64,000 nt of DNA from Gammaproteobacteria bacterium (GTDB lineage Bacteria > Pseudomonadota > Gammaproteobacteria > Ga0077536): the NCBI GenBank assembly GCA_016209015.1, contig JACQWY010000038.1, positions 62,001 to 126,000 on the forward strand. The letters run 5' to 3'. The notes under the pieces were generated by a model. The model made no database searches. It saw only the letters and a list, made by a program, of their open reading frames with translations, and was not told the origin of the DNA. Made by a program: the position numbers and the translations under genes. How positions within the stretch are numbered: the stretch's first letter is position 1; each line of letters starts with the position of its first letter. Below, piece after piece: positions 17,910 to 25,785 of this stretch.

Positions 17910-18557
17910 CTAATTGCCGTCGGCGACCCGGAGAAAGTTCGCCGCCATGGTCGCGGAATCGAACGGCGGCGAGAACAGCATGCGCAGACTGCCCTCGGGC
18001 CCGACGGCGAGGACGTTCGAGGAGTGGTCGACGAGATAGGTCGGGCCGTCCGCCTCGTGCCGCTCGTAGTGGATGCCGAGCGGTTTCGTGAGCGCCTGCA
18101 GCGCCGCATCGTCGCCCGTCACGCCGAGGAATCCCCTGCCGAAATAATCCACGTATTTGCCGAGCTTGTCCGGCGTGTCGCGTTTCGGATCGACGGAGAC
18201 GAAGACGATCTGCGCGGCCGCGGCCCGCTCGGGCGGCAGGCGCTTCAGCATCTGGCCGAGCACTTTCAGCGTCGTCGGGCAGACGTCGGGACACGACGTA
18301 TAGCCGAAGTAGAAGAACGTCCAGTGGCCGGCGAGGTTCGCGGCAGTGAAAGGCCTGCCGAACTGATCGGTGAGCGCGAACGGCGCGAGCGGCGGACCTG
18401 CTTCGAGGACGGTGGCGGAATCGAACTGCACGGCCGAGATCGGCGCCTCCGGCCCCGCCCGATAGGCGCGCCACAGCAAAGCGATGCCGAGCCCGAGCAG
18501 CATGAAACCGGCATAAGCGACGATCTGGCGTAGCGGGAGCGAGGGCTTCGCGTTCAT
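17910..18557 (-). CDS. SCO1/SenC copper chaperone
   Basis: SCO proteins deliver copper to the CuA site of cytochrome c oxidase. The 215-residue protein has one N-terminal membrane anchor (about 11-30) and a thioredoxin fold facing the periplasm with the metal site CPDVCP (Cys89, Cys93) and the distal ligand His178 in LVDHSSN. Family blocks FTLTD-like FALTDQFGRPF and FFYFGYTSCPDVCP are clear. It lies downstream of ctaD on the same strand but behind a terminator. Confidence 0.93.
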   Translation of the reverse strand: MNAKPSLPLRQIVAYAGFMLLGLGIALLWRAYRAGPEAPISAVQFDSATVLEAGPPLAPFALTDQFGRPFTAANLAGHWTFFYFGYTSCPDVCPTTLKVLGQMLKRLPPERAAAAQIVFVSVDPKRDTPDKLGKYVDYFGRGFLGVTGDDAALQALTKPLGIHYERHEADGPTYLVDHSSNVLAVGPEGSLRMLFSPPFDSATMAANFLRVADGN

Positions 18558-18607
18558 GGCCGTCGGGTCCTCATGCAGGAGTGCGGAATGTCATTCCCAG
18601 AAAGCAG

Positions 18608-18631
18608 AAAGGCCTTCTCGCGAAGGCCTCC
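18608..18631 (-). terminator. rho-independent terminator of the cox operon
   Basis: AGGCCTTC-TCGC-GAAGGCCT (18610-18629) is a perfect 8-bp stem with a four-base loop; on the minus strand it is followed by a T-rich run TTTCTGCTTT. It lies 28 bases after the ctaD stop codon. Confidence 0.85.
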
Positions 18632-18656
18632 CTGCCATGATGCCGAGGCTTGCGGC

Positions 18657-20243
18657 TCAGGAACGGGCGCCGTAACCGTACGGATGCCAGTCCGCATCGA
18701 CCTTCGGGATCTCCGGCCAGTTGCCGTGCGGCGGCGGGCTGACCGTCGTCCACTCCAGCGACTTCGAACCCCAGGGATTCGGACCGGCTTCCTTGCCATT
18801 GATCGCACCCATGATCCAGTTGACGACTGCGAGTGCGAAGCCGACACCGATGAAGGCGGTGCCGAACGTCATCAGCTCGTGCGAGGCCTGAAACTGCGGG
18901 AAGTGCGAGTAGTCGTAGTAGCGGCGCGGCATGCCCTGCACGCCAATCACCATCATCGTCCAGAACACCATGTTCACGCCGATGAAGGTCAGCCAGAAAC
19001 CGATCTTGCCGACGGTCTCGTTGTACATCCTGCCCGTCATCTTCGGGAAGAAGTAATAGACGCCGCCGAAGATCGCGAACGTACCGGCAACCGCCATCAC
19101 GTAGTGGAAATGACCCACGACGTAGTAAGTCTGCGCGAGATGCACGGTCAGCGAGGTCACGGCGAGCGGAATCCCGGTCAGACCACCGATCAGGAACAGG
19201 AACACCACGCCGAGCGCATAGAGCATCGGTGTCCTGAAGTCGATCGCGCCTTTGTACAGCGTGCCGACGAGTCCGATGATCGTAAGGCCTACGGGTACGC
19301 TGATTGACAGCGTCGTGACCATCGTTCCGATACGCAGCCAGTCCGGCATACCCGTGACGTACAGGTGGTGCACCCAAACCTCACCCGACAACAGCACGAT
19401 GCCGCCGAAACCGCCGAACACGACCATGTTGTAGTTGAATACACGGTTCCGGGCGAATGTCGCGACAATCTCGAAGACCACACCGATGAACGGCATGTAG
19501 ATGATGTACACCGCCGGATGTGAGTAGAACCAGAACAGGTTCTGATACGTCAGGATGTCGCCGCCGGTAGACGGATCGAAGAAATGGGTGCCGAGGTACT
19601 TGTCGAACGTGATCAGCGTCACCGCCGTTCCGAGCACCGGCACGAAGATGAGCTGCAGCGCGAAGGCCGCGAGGATGGACCAGACGAAGATGTTGAGCTT
19701 CGACCAAGTCACGCCCGGTGCGCGCATGAAGGACACCGTCGTAAGAAAGTTGACCCCGCCCAGAATCGAAGCAAACCCGAGCAGCAGCACCGTAAATGTG
19801 TAGAACGCGGTGTTGCCCGTCGTCATGACGGAGTACGGCGGATAGCCGGTCCACATCACATCCGGCGGATCCGGGATGAAGAACCCGAGCAGCACGACCA
19901 CGACGCCGGCGTAGAACAGCCACACGCTCAGTGCGTTCAGGCGTGGGAACGCGACGTCCTTCGCGCCGATCATGAGCGGCACGCAGTAGTTCGCGAAGAA
20001 GCCGGTCAGCGCGGGGATCTGGAAGCCCAGGATCATCACCGCACCGTGGTTGTACAACCAGACGTTGTACTGCGACGGATTGTTCGTGATGGTCGGGCCG
20101 AGATGCGAAAGTTCGAGACGCATCAGGACGGCCATCAGACCCGCGATCGCGAACGCGGCCATGGATCCGATGAGATAGAGAATACCGACCCGCTTGTGGT
20201 CGGTGGTGAAGATCCACTCTTTGGCGGTTTGAGCAAAACTCAT
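18657..20243 (-). CDS. ctaD: Cytochrome c oxidase subunit I, A2-type
   Basis: This is the catalytic subunit of an aa3-like oxidase (528 residues, about twelve membrane helices). Haem and copper ligands are visible: YNHGAVMIL in TM2, the CuB His and cross-linked Tyr in WFYSHPAVYI, the CuB pair in VWVHHLYVTGM, and VGHFHYVMA in TM10. The YSHPAVY form replaces the E of the GHPEVY motif, which marks the A2 subgroup of haem-copper oxidases. It follows ctaC by 11 bases in the operon. Confidence 0.95.
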   Translation of the reverse strand: MSFAQTAKEWIFTTDHKRVGILYLIGSMAAFAIAGLMAVLMRLELSHLGPTITNNPSQYNVWLYNHGAVMILGFQIPALTGFFANYCVPLMIGAKDVAFPRLNALSVWLFYAGVVVVLLGFFIPDPPDVMWTGYPPYSVMTTGNTAFYTFTVLLLGFASILGGVNFLTTVSFMRAPGVTWSKLNIFVWSILAAFALQLIFVPVLGTAVTLITFDKYLGTHFFDPSTGGDILTYQNLFWFYSHPAVYIIYMPFIGVVFEIVATFARNRVFNYNMVVFGGFGGIVLLSGEVWVHHLYVTGMPDWLRIGTMVTTLSISVPVGLTIIGLVGTLYKGAIDFRTPMLYALGVVFLFLIGGLTGIPLAVTSLTVHLAQTYYVVGHFHYVMAVAGTFAIFGGVYYFFPKMTGRMYNETVGKIGFWLTFIGVNMVFWTMMVIGVQGMPRRYYDYSHFPQFQASHELMTFGTAFIGVGFALAVVNWIMGAINGKEAGPNPWGSKSLEWTTVSPPPHGNWPEIPKVDADWHPYGYGARS

Positions 20244-20254
20244 CTACGGTCTCC

Positions 20255-21025
20255 TCAGTTCAGCGCGACGTTCTTTTTGGCGTCGGCCAGCTTCGCAGCT
20301 TCGCCGTCGTACCACTTGGTGAAGTCCTGATCCGGCATGATCACCAGCTTGCCCATCATGTACGAGTGCATGATGCCGCAGTAGGCCGCGCAGGAAATGA
20401 CGTGCTCACCCGGCTCTTTCGGGCTGAACCAGAGATACGTCACGCGTCCGGGCATCGAATCCTCTTTCACGCGGAAGTCGGGGATGAAATGGCTGTGAAT
20501 GGTATCGCGGCTCGTCATGCGCAGCATGATCGGCTTGCCCGCAGGCACGCGCAGCTCGTTCTGGGCGTGCACGCCGTTCGGGTAAACGTAGTCCCAACTG
20601 TACATGCCGCTCTCGAGCTTGATCTCCATGCGCTCGGCCGGCACCTGGCGATACATGTTCCAGAGGTTCCAGCCCTTCGCGGCGACGAACAGGTCGTCGG
20701 ACAGGAAGACGAACACCGGGATGACGGTCCAGCCCACGGCGAGCGCCGCGTTGAACTTCGGCGGCGTCCCCTCCTGGTCGGGCGAACGGCGGCGATATTT
20801 GACGAGCAGGTAAGCGGTCACGAGGGCGAAGATGACGCCCATGATCGTGATGTCGATGATCACTTCCCGCCACAGCTCGTTCCAGCCCTCCGCCGCATCC
20901 TTGATCTTCGCGACGGCGGCTTCGTGCTCTCCGGCGCCAGCGCTGGTCCACGCGACCGGCAGCGAGGCCGCGAGCAGCACCCCGATCCGGAGCGACAGCG
21001 TCTGGGCCAATGATCTAGCTGACAT
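20255..21025 (-). CDS. ctaC: Cytochrome c oxidase subunit II (CuA)
   Basis: The 256-residue subunit carries the CuA centre that accepts electrons from cytochrome c. It has a signal/first hydrophobic segment, a second pair of membrane helices (about 52-70 and 88-108) and a cupredoxin domain. CuA ligands are visible as the first His in TIHSHFIPDF and C212, C216, H220, M223 in CAAYCGIMHSYM. The Glu normally between the two cysteines (CxExC) is Ala214; this residue binds copper through its backbone, so CuA may still form. The start overlaps the preceding SCO gene by 11 bases. Confidence 0.92.
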   Translation of the reverse strand: MSARSLAQTLSLRIGVLLAASLPVAWTSAGAGEHEAAVAKIKDAAEGWNELWREVIIDITIMGVIFALVTAYLLVKYRRRSPDQEGTPPKFNAALAVGWTVIPVFVFLSDDLFVAAKGWNLWNMYRQVPAERMEIKLESGMYSWDYVYPNGVHAQNELRVPAGKPIMLRMTSRDTIHSHFIPDFRVKEDSMPGRVTYLWFSPKEPGEHVISCAAYCGIMHSYMMGKLVIMPDQDFTKWYDGEAAKLADAKKNVALN

Positions 21026-21863
21026 GAGACAACCCCCCTAACTTTTTCCGCTTGAATACGAACGTAGAAAGAATCACCAAGGCGACGCCGAACACCAGCG
21101 AGCACAGGCCCGCGATGGCCGAATAATTCGGGGTGTAACGGCCTTCCTTGAAGTTGTAGCTGAAGCACACCGCGCTCAGGAGGTCCGCGAGCTGCGTGGT
21201 GTTCGCAATCTTGCCCCAGTCGGCATCGATCAAGGCGAGCTTCACCGCATCGCCGTCGACACGCGTGCCGTAGATGTAGCGCGCCACGCGCCCTTCCGGA
21301 GTGAGGAAGACCAGGGCGTTCGGATGCATGAACACCTGGTCCGCACGCGACCAGAAGTAGCGATAGCCGATGGTCGAGCTGAGCGCCTGGATACCGGTCT
21401 CGCCGGCCGCCGTCACCGCCATCTTCCAACCGGCGCGCATGTCCTCGGGGATGCGCGCCTTGCCGACGAACTGCTGCGCGGAGGCCGTCGAGTCGTTCTT
21501 GTCGAACGACACGGTCAGAACCCGGAAATCCTTGCCGATCTGGAAGCGATCCTGCCTGCGCAGGGCTTTCATGAGGCTTTGGTTCATCGTCGGGCACGAA
21601 CCGTCACAGCTGTAGTACGACATCACCAGGATGACCGGTTTGCCGAGCATGTCGCCCATCGTGAAGCGCTGCCCGCCTGCATCCTGGAACGCGAGGTCCT
21701 TCGGCAGACGTTCGCCGAGATGCGCGGCTTCGTCGATCTGCATGATGCCGGGATCGATGGTCGATTCCGGCATCACGCCGCCTTCCGCCGCGAATGCCTG
21801 TGCCGCGAACATGAACGCGCCGCACGTGAGCACGCGGCGCCAGAGTCTCGACGAGCTGATCAT
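21015..21863 (-). CDS. SCO1/SenC-like protein with C-terminal membrane tail
   Basis: This 282-residue protein has a signal peptide (about 1-26), a SCO thioredoxin-fold domain with the metal-site cysteines in YYSCDGSCPTM (Cys86, Cys90, spaced CxxxC) and a candidate His ligand at 180 (FMHPNAL), and an unusual C-terminal transmembrane helix (about 255-275) ending in KRKK. It lies inside the oxidase operon between ctaE and ctaC, so a role in copper insertion into this particular CuA is likely. The ATG at 21863 has only a weak ribosome site. Confidence 0.88.
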   Translation of the reverse strand: MISSSRLWRRVLTCGAFMFAAQAFAAEGGVMPESTIDPGIMQIDEAAHLGERLPKDLAFQDAGGQRFTMGDMLGKPVILVMSYYSCDGSCPTMNQSLMKALRRQDRFQIGKDFRVLTVSFDKNDSTASAQQFVGKARIPEDMRAGWKMAVTAAGETGIQALSSTIGYRYFWSRADQVFMHPNALVFLTPEGRVARYIYGTRVDGDAVKLALIDADWGKIANTTQLADLLSAVCFSYNFKEGRYTPNYSAIAGLCSLVFGVALVILSTFVFKRKKLGGLSHVS

Positions 21864-21916
21864 GACAGCGCGGGTGACCGTGCGATTCCGCTGGACGTCC
21901 TGCGATCCCAGCCGTC

Positions 21917-22675
21917 TTACCAGTAGTAGACCTGCGAGACCACGAACAGCCAGATGATGTCGACGAAGTGCCAGTACAGCGACACCGTCTTCACGAAGCC
22001 GTCGTTGATCTTGCCCATGAGCGCCGGGATCAGTACGGCGACGATGCCGCAGAGACCGAGCAGAACGTGCGCGCCGTGGAAGCCGGTGATCGAATAGAAC
22101 GTCGTGCTGTAGATGTTGCGGCCGTACGTGAAGCCCTCGCTCATCAGGTGATGCCATTCGATCCCTGACATGCTCACGAACGCGAGGCCGAGCAGAATGG
22201 TGACGACCCACCAGCGCAGGAACGTCGAGCGATTGCCGTGCTCGAGGCCGACTTCGGCGGCGTGGGCGGTGAAGCTCGAGGACACGAGGAAGACAGTCAT
22301 GATCGCCGGCATCAACTGCGGAATCGCGGGCGTGCCTTCCGGCGGCCAGGACACCGCGGTCAGACGGTTGAACCAGTAGTTCGCGAAGAAGGACATGAAG
22401 ATCATCGCCTCGGCGAGGATGAACCAGCCCATCGCCGGGCGGCTCAGGCCCTCACCGCCACCGATCGCCTGGCTCGTCCAGCCCGCGGCTCCGCCAATGA
22501 TCATCGGCGCACCGAGGCCGAGCGAGAGGATCGCGAGCATCGGTTTGTGATAGACGAAATTCAGGGTGAACGACAGCGGGAGGAAGAACAGAATCCCGAA
22601 CGCGATGACGAGCGGCCAGACACTGGTGTCCCAATGCGCACCGTGGTGTTCATGTACCGCGACATGATCCGACAT
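21917..22675 (-). CDS. ctaE: Cytochrome c oxidase subunit III
   Basis: The 252-residue protein has seven hydrophobic helices and the subunit III signatures WFILAEAMIFMSFFANYWFNR and TFYSITGFHGAHVLLGL, ending WLFVVSQVYYW. Subunit III stabilises proton pumping and lies in the inner membrane. It is the first gene of the operon ctaE-sco-ctaC-ctaD, an order different from the common ctaCD...E. GGGGGAG precedes the ATG. Confidence 0.94.
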   Translation of the reverse strand: MSDHVAVHEHHGAHWDTSVWPLVIAFGILFFLPLSFTLNFVYHKPMLAILSLGLGAPMIIGGAAGWTSQAIGGGEGLSRPAMGWFILAEAMIFMSFFANYWFNRLTAVSWPPEGTPAIPQLMPAIMTVFLVSSSFTAHAAEVGLEHGNRSTFLRWWVVTILLGLAFVSMSGIEWHHLMSEGFTYGRNIYSTTFYSITGFHGAHVLLGLCGIVAVLIPALMGKINDGFVKTVSLYWHFVDIIWLFVVSQVYYW

Positions 22676-22990
22676 AGTCTCCCCCGATTTTCTATGCTAG
22701 TGACGAGCCAATGATTACGAGTTTTTTTGCGCGGCGAGATGCCGGCAATCGAGCTAACAAGTGGACGCATTTGCGTGCTTGTTATATTCTCCGCTGCGGC
22801 AATTTGACGCGCACCGGAGAATACCTGAAGTGCCGCGGAAATAACAACCAAGGATGCCGTTCGAAAAATTGATCGCGATCAATTCATTCGAGCCGGATGC
22901 GATAAATTCGCATCAGTTCGAAGCAACGCGAAAATCCGACTATCAACCCGCACGCTGATGCAGCGACGCCGAGACATTGGGAGCCTGGTC
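22676..22990. promoter_or_regulatory. divergent control region between ctaE and cytochrome c4
   Basis: This 315-bp gap is visibly more AT-rich than its surroundings and holds no supported gene. It contains one perfect FNR/Anr palindrome (listed separately) and a possible plus-strand -10 box TAAATT at 22903-22908. It should carry promoters for both the cox operon on the minus strand and cytochrome c4 on the plus strand. Confidence 0.6.
22869..22882 (+). promoter_or_regulatory. perfect FNR/Anr box
   Basis: TTGATCGCGATCAA matches the FNR consensus TTGAT-N4-ATCAA at every fixed base. Its centre lies about 40 bases before a start site predicted from TAAATT at 22903-22908, which is the class II activator position for the cytochrome c4 gene. 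Confidence 0.85.
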
Positions 22991-23641
22991 ATGATCAAAA
23001 ATGCGCAGTTAGTTCTGGCCGCTTGCGCACTGAGTTCCGTCTTCGTTCTTCCCGTTCACGCGGCCGGCAATGCCGACGCCGGCAAGACGAAATCCGCAGC
23101 CTGCGGCGCCTGCCACGGCGCGGACGGCAACAGCGTGGCGCCGACGTTCCCGAAGCTCGCGGGACAGGTCCCCGAATACATCATCAAGCAGTTGCACGAC
23201 TTCAAGGCAGGACGCCGCAGCAATCCCGTGATGAGTCCGATGGCGCAACCGTTGAGCGATCAGGACATCGAGGACGTGGCCGCGTATTTCTCCTCTCAGA
23301 AGCTCGCGCCGCCCGCGGCCACCGCCGCTGCGGTGCCGACAGGCGAGAAGATCTACCTGAAGGGCAAAGGCCTGCCGACGCAGGCAGCAGCGTGTCTCGG
23401 CTGTCACGGTCAGGGGGGTGAAGGCAACATCAACTGGAAGAAGAACATGGCCGTCCAGCCCGCGGTGCTCGCACCGGCAATCGGCGGCCAGCACAGCGGT
23501 TACGTCGCGGCACAGCTCCAGGCCTTCCAAGCAGCACAGCGCGCGAACGACGTGGGCTCCATCATGCGCAACGTCGCGCATCCGCTCAACGCCGAGGAAA
23601 TCCAGGCCGTCGCCGATTACGTCGCGACTTTGACGCGCTGA
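22991..23641 (+). CDS. Dihaem cytochrome c4
   Basis: This 216-residue periplasmic protein has a signal peptide (about 1-24) and two CxxCH haem sites, CGACH at 38-42 and CLGCH at 135-139, each domain followed by candidate axial methionines (for example PVMSPMA at 79-85 and SIMRNVAHPL). Two similar domains joined in tandem are diagnostic of cytochrome c4, an electron donor to terminal oxidases. The ATG at 22991 is preceded by GGGAG. It lies behind an FNR box and diverges from the cox operon. Confidence 0.94.
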   Translation: MIKNAQLVLAACALSSVFVLPVHAAGNADAGKTKSAACGACHGADGNSVAPTFPKLAGQVPEYIIKQLHDFKAGRRSNPVMSPMAQPLSDQDIEDVAAYFSSQKLAPPAATAAAVPTGEKIYLKGKGLPTQAAACLGCHGQGGEGNINWKKNMAVQPAVLAPAIGGQHSGYVAAQLQAFQAAQRANDVGSIMRNVAHPLNAEEIQAVADYVATLTR

Positions 23642-23660
23642 TCGCAGCTCTCGAGACGCG

Positions 23661-23691
23661 AAGCCCGGCGGCACGTTGCGCCGGGCTTTTT
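23661..23691 (+). terminator. rho-independent terminator after cytochrome c4
   Basis: AAGCCCGGCG pairs perfectly with CGCCGGGCTT around an eight-base loop and is followed by a T-run. It is 20 bases after the cytochrome c4 stop codon. Confidence 0.9.
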
Positions 23692-23711
23692 CATGTCCGC
23701 GCTCCGGCGCG

Positions 23712-24233
23712 CTAGCGAAGTCCTCGCGCGCGCTGCACGGCGCTCAATATGCCGCGCAGGATCTCGAGCGGCGGCGGCGGGCAACCCGGAACGACGACAT
23801 CGACCGGAATGACGTTCGACACCGCGCCGCGGCTCGCGTAGCTCTCCCCGAATATTCCGCCGCACGCCGCGCAATCTCCGACCGCCACGACGAGCTTCGG
23901 AGCCGGCACGGCCTCGAAAGTCCGCACGAGTGCGATTTCCATGTTCCGCGTAACGGGCCCCGTCACGAGCAGCATGTCGGCATGGCGCGGGCTCGCCACG
24001 AACTTCATGCCCAGGCCTTCGAGGTTGTAGTAGGGATTGTTGAGCGCGTGAATCTCGAGCTCGCAACCATTGCAAGACCCGGCATCGACGGCGCGGATCG
24101 CGAGCGCCTGGCCGAGGATGTCGAGGATTTCGCGCTGGATCGTCTGCGCCTGCTGCTGCGGCTCGTCGCCGGCGTCGGGCGCCGGTTCGGTGACATTGCC
24201 GACTTTCGCGATACGCTGCAGTATGGAAAACAT
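23712..24233 (-). CDS. Ehr/hydrogenase-4-like small subunit (NuoB/HyfI-like)
   Basis: This 173-residue protein belongs to the 20-kDa subunit family of complex I and group 4 hydrogenases. Cysteines able to bind a [4Fe-4S] cluster lie in SCNGCE (54, 57), GDCAACGG (121, with 124 extra) and PGCPPPP (151). Residues 66-98 include the NPYYNLEGLGMKFVASPRHAD block typical of these subunits. It is the last gene of a six-gene operon, its ATG overlapping the stop of the large-subunit gene by one base. The cluster suggests an electron path, but its partner large subunit cannot bind nickel. Confidence 0.88.
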   Translation of the reverse strand: MFSILQRIAKVGNVTEPAPDAGDEPQQQAQTIQREILDILGQALAIRAVDAGSCNGCELEIHALNNPYYNLEGLGMKFVASPRHADMLLVTGPVTRNMEIALVRTFEAVPAPKLVVAVGDCAACGGIFGESYASRGAVSNVIPVDVVVPGCPPPPLEILRGILSAVQRARGLR

Positions 24234-25783
24234 CAGAGGTCCTGCCCCGAGTAGCTCAGGTTGAACGACTTGTTGATGAGCGGAAAGTCCGGAACGATGT
24301 TGCCGATCACCGCGTACTCGAGCAGCGGCCAGTTGTGCCACGAGGGATCGTGACAATGGCATCGCCGGATCGCACCGTCGGCGTCGAGCTCGAGGCCGAC
24401 GAAGATCTGCCCGCGCCAAGCTTCGACCCACCCCGCGCCGCGTGCGGCCGCCGGAACGCGCGTCAACGGTGTCGCGATCGCCCCTTCCGGCAAGCGAGCG
24501 CAGAGCGTCGCGATCAGACGCAGCGACTCGGCGAGCTCGTCGAAACGCACGTTCACGCGCGCCGCGACGTCGCCATTGCGGCGTACGGCACGCTGCACGG
24601 CGAGCGCATCGTAAGGCGGGGTCGGATGATCGCAACGCAGATCGGCGGGTTGACCGCTCGCCCGGCCGGCAAGCCCGCAGAGCCCGAGCCTGGTCGCGAG
24701 CTCGGGCGTCACGCGGCCCGTGGTCAGAAAGCGATCCTGCAGTCCGGCGTGGCCGTCGTAGACCTTCCGCAAACCTTCGACTTCCGCGCCGAGCGCCTTG
24801 CAGTGGTCGATCATCGCCGTGAGCGCGGCAGTATCGACGTCGCACGCGACGCCGCCCGGCACGACGCGGTCCATCATGAAGCGGTGCCCGAAGGCCGCCG
24901 ACGACGCGCGCAGCCAGTCCTCCTTCAGCCGCGAGAACTGCGCGAGACCGAAAGCGAACGCGGCGTCGTTGCCGAGCGCGCCGAGATCGCCGAGATGATT
25001 CGCGACGCGCTCGCGTTCCAGCATCATGGCGCGCAGCGCCGCGGCGCGCTGTGGGATCTGCAAATCAGCCGCACTCTCGAGCGCCATGCAATACGCCCAC
25101 GCATACGCGACGGTGGAATCGCCCGACACGCGGCCGGCGAGCCGGTGCGCTTCCGCCGGCGCGAGGCTCTCGAAGCGCTTCTCGATGCCCTTGTGCACGT
25201 AGCCGAGGCGTTCCTCCAGGCGCAGCACTTTCTCGCCCACTGTCGAGAACCGGAAATGACCGGGCTCGATGATCCCGGCGTGTACCGGGCCGACAGGGAT
25301 CTCGTGCACGCCCTCGCCGTCGACGGGCACGAACGCATAACTCTCACCGCCGAATTCCGGAAAACGCGACGACGGTTCGGCATCGTGGCGGAGCGGGAAG
25401 AAATCCGGTGGCCAGGTGCCGTGACGCAGCCACGGCCGCTGATCGCGCGCGCCGGCCGCATGCAGCCCGAGCAGATCGCGCACCGCGCGCTGCATGCGTC
25501 CTGCGGTCGGGAAATGCGCAGTGAGATCGGGGTAGGCCTCGTCCTCGTCGGCGAGCGGCAGACCGATCCACACCAGCCCCTCGGGGATCGCGTACGCTGC
25601 ATTCACGACGTATGCCTCGCCGAGCGGACGACGGTCCGTGGCCCACAGCGACACCAGGCGTGCCCCGCCCGCGCGCACCGCCTCGGCCGCATTGCGCCAG
25701 CCCTCGGCATCGACGAGACCATGGCGGATCGGCAGCGGCGCGGGCAGTGATTCGAGGCGCGTGTCGAAGCAGGAGAGCAGCAT
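24233..25783 (-). CDS. Ehr/hydrogenase-4-like large subunit without Ni-binding cysteines (HyfG/NuoCD-like)
   Basis: This 516-residue protein fuses a 30-kDa (NuoC-like) N-terminal region, about 1-150, to a 49-kDa/hydrogenase large-subunit region, as HycE and HyfG do. The place of the first Ni-binding CxxC reads RVSGDS (Arg218-Ser223), and the C-terminal CxxC reads HDPSWHN (near 478-484), so all four nickel cysteines are gone. The C-terminal VPDFPLINKSFNLSYSG stretch remains. This rules out [NiFe] catalysis and fits the Ehr group. AGGAGG lies just before the ATG at 25783. Confidence 0.85.
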   Translation of the reverse strand: MLLSCFDTRLESLPAPLPIRHGLVDAEGWRNAAEAVRAGGARLVSLWATDRRPLGEAYVVNAAYAIPEGLVWIGLPLADEDEAYPDLTAHFPTAGRMQRAVRDLLGLHAAGARDQRPWLRHGTWPPDFFPLRHDAEPSSRFPEFGGESYAFVPVDGEGVHEIPVGPVHAGIIEPGHFRFSTVGEKVLRLEERLGYVHKGIEKRFESLAPAEAHRLAGRVSGDSTVAYAWAYCMALESAADLQIPQRAAALRAMMLERERVANHLGDLGALGNDAAFAFGLAQFSRLKEDWLRASSAAFGHRFMMDRVVPGGVACDVDTAALTAMIDHCKALGAEVEGLRKVYDGHAGLQDRFLTTGRVTPELATRLGLCGLAGRASGQPADLRCDHPTPPYDALAVQRAVRRNGDVAARVNVRFDELAESLRLIATLCARLPEGAIATPLTRVPAAARGAGWVEAWRGQIFVGLELDADGAIRRCHCHDPSWHNWPLLEYAVIGNIVPDFPLINKSFNLSYSGQDL

Positions 25784-25785
25784 GC

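Noticed and set aside
24233-25783. Functional [NiFe] hydrogenase/formate hydrogenlyase large subunit
   Set aside because: All four nickel-binding cysteines are missing and no formate dehydrogenase or maturation gene is nearby.
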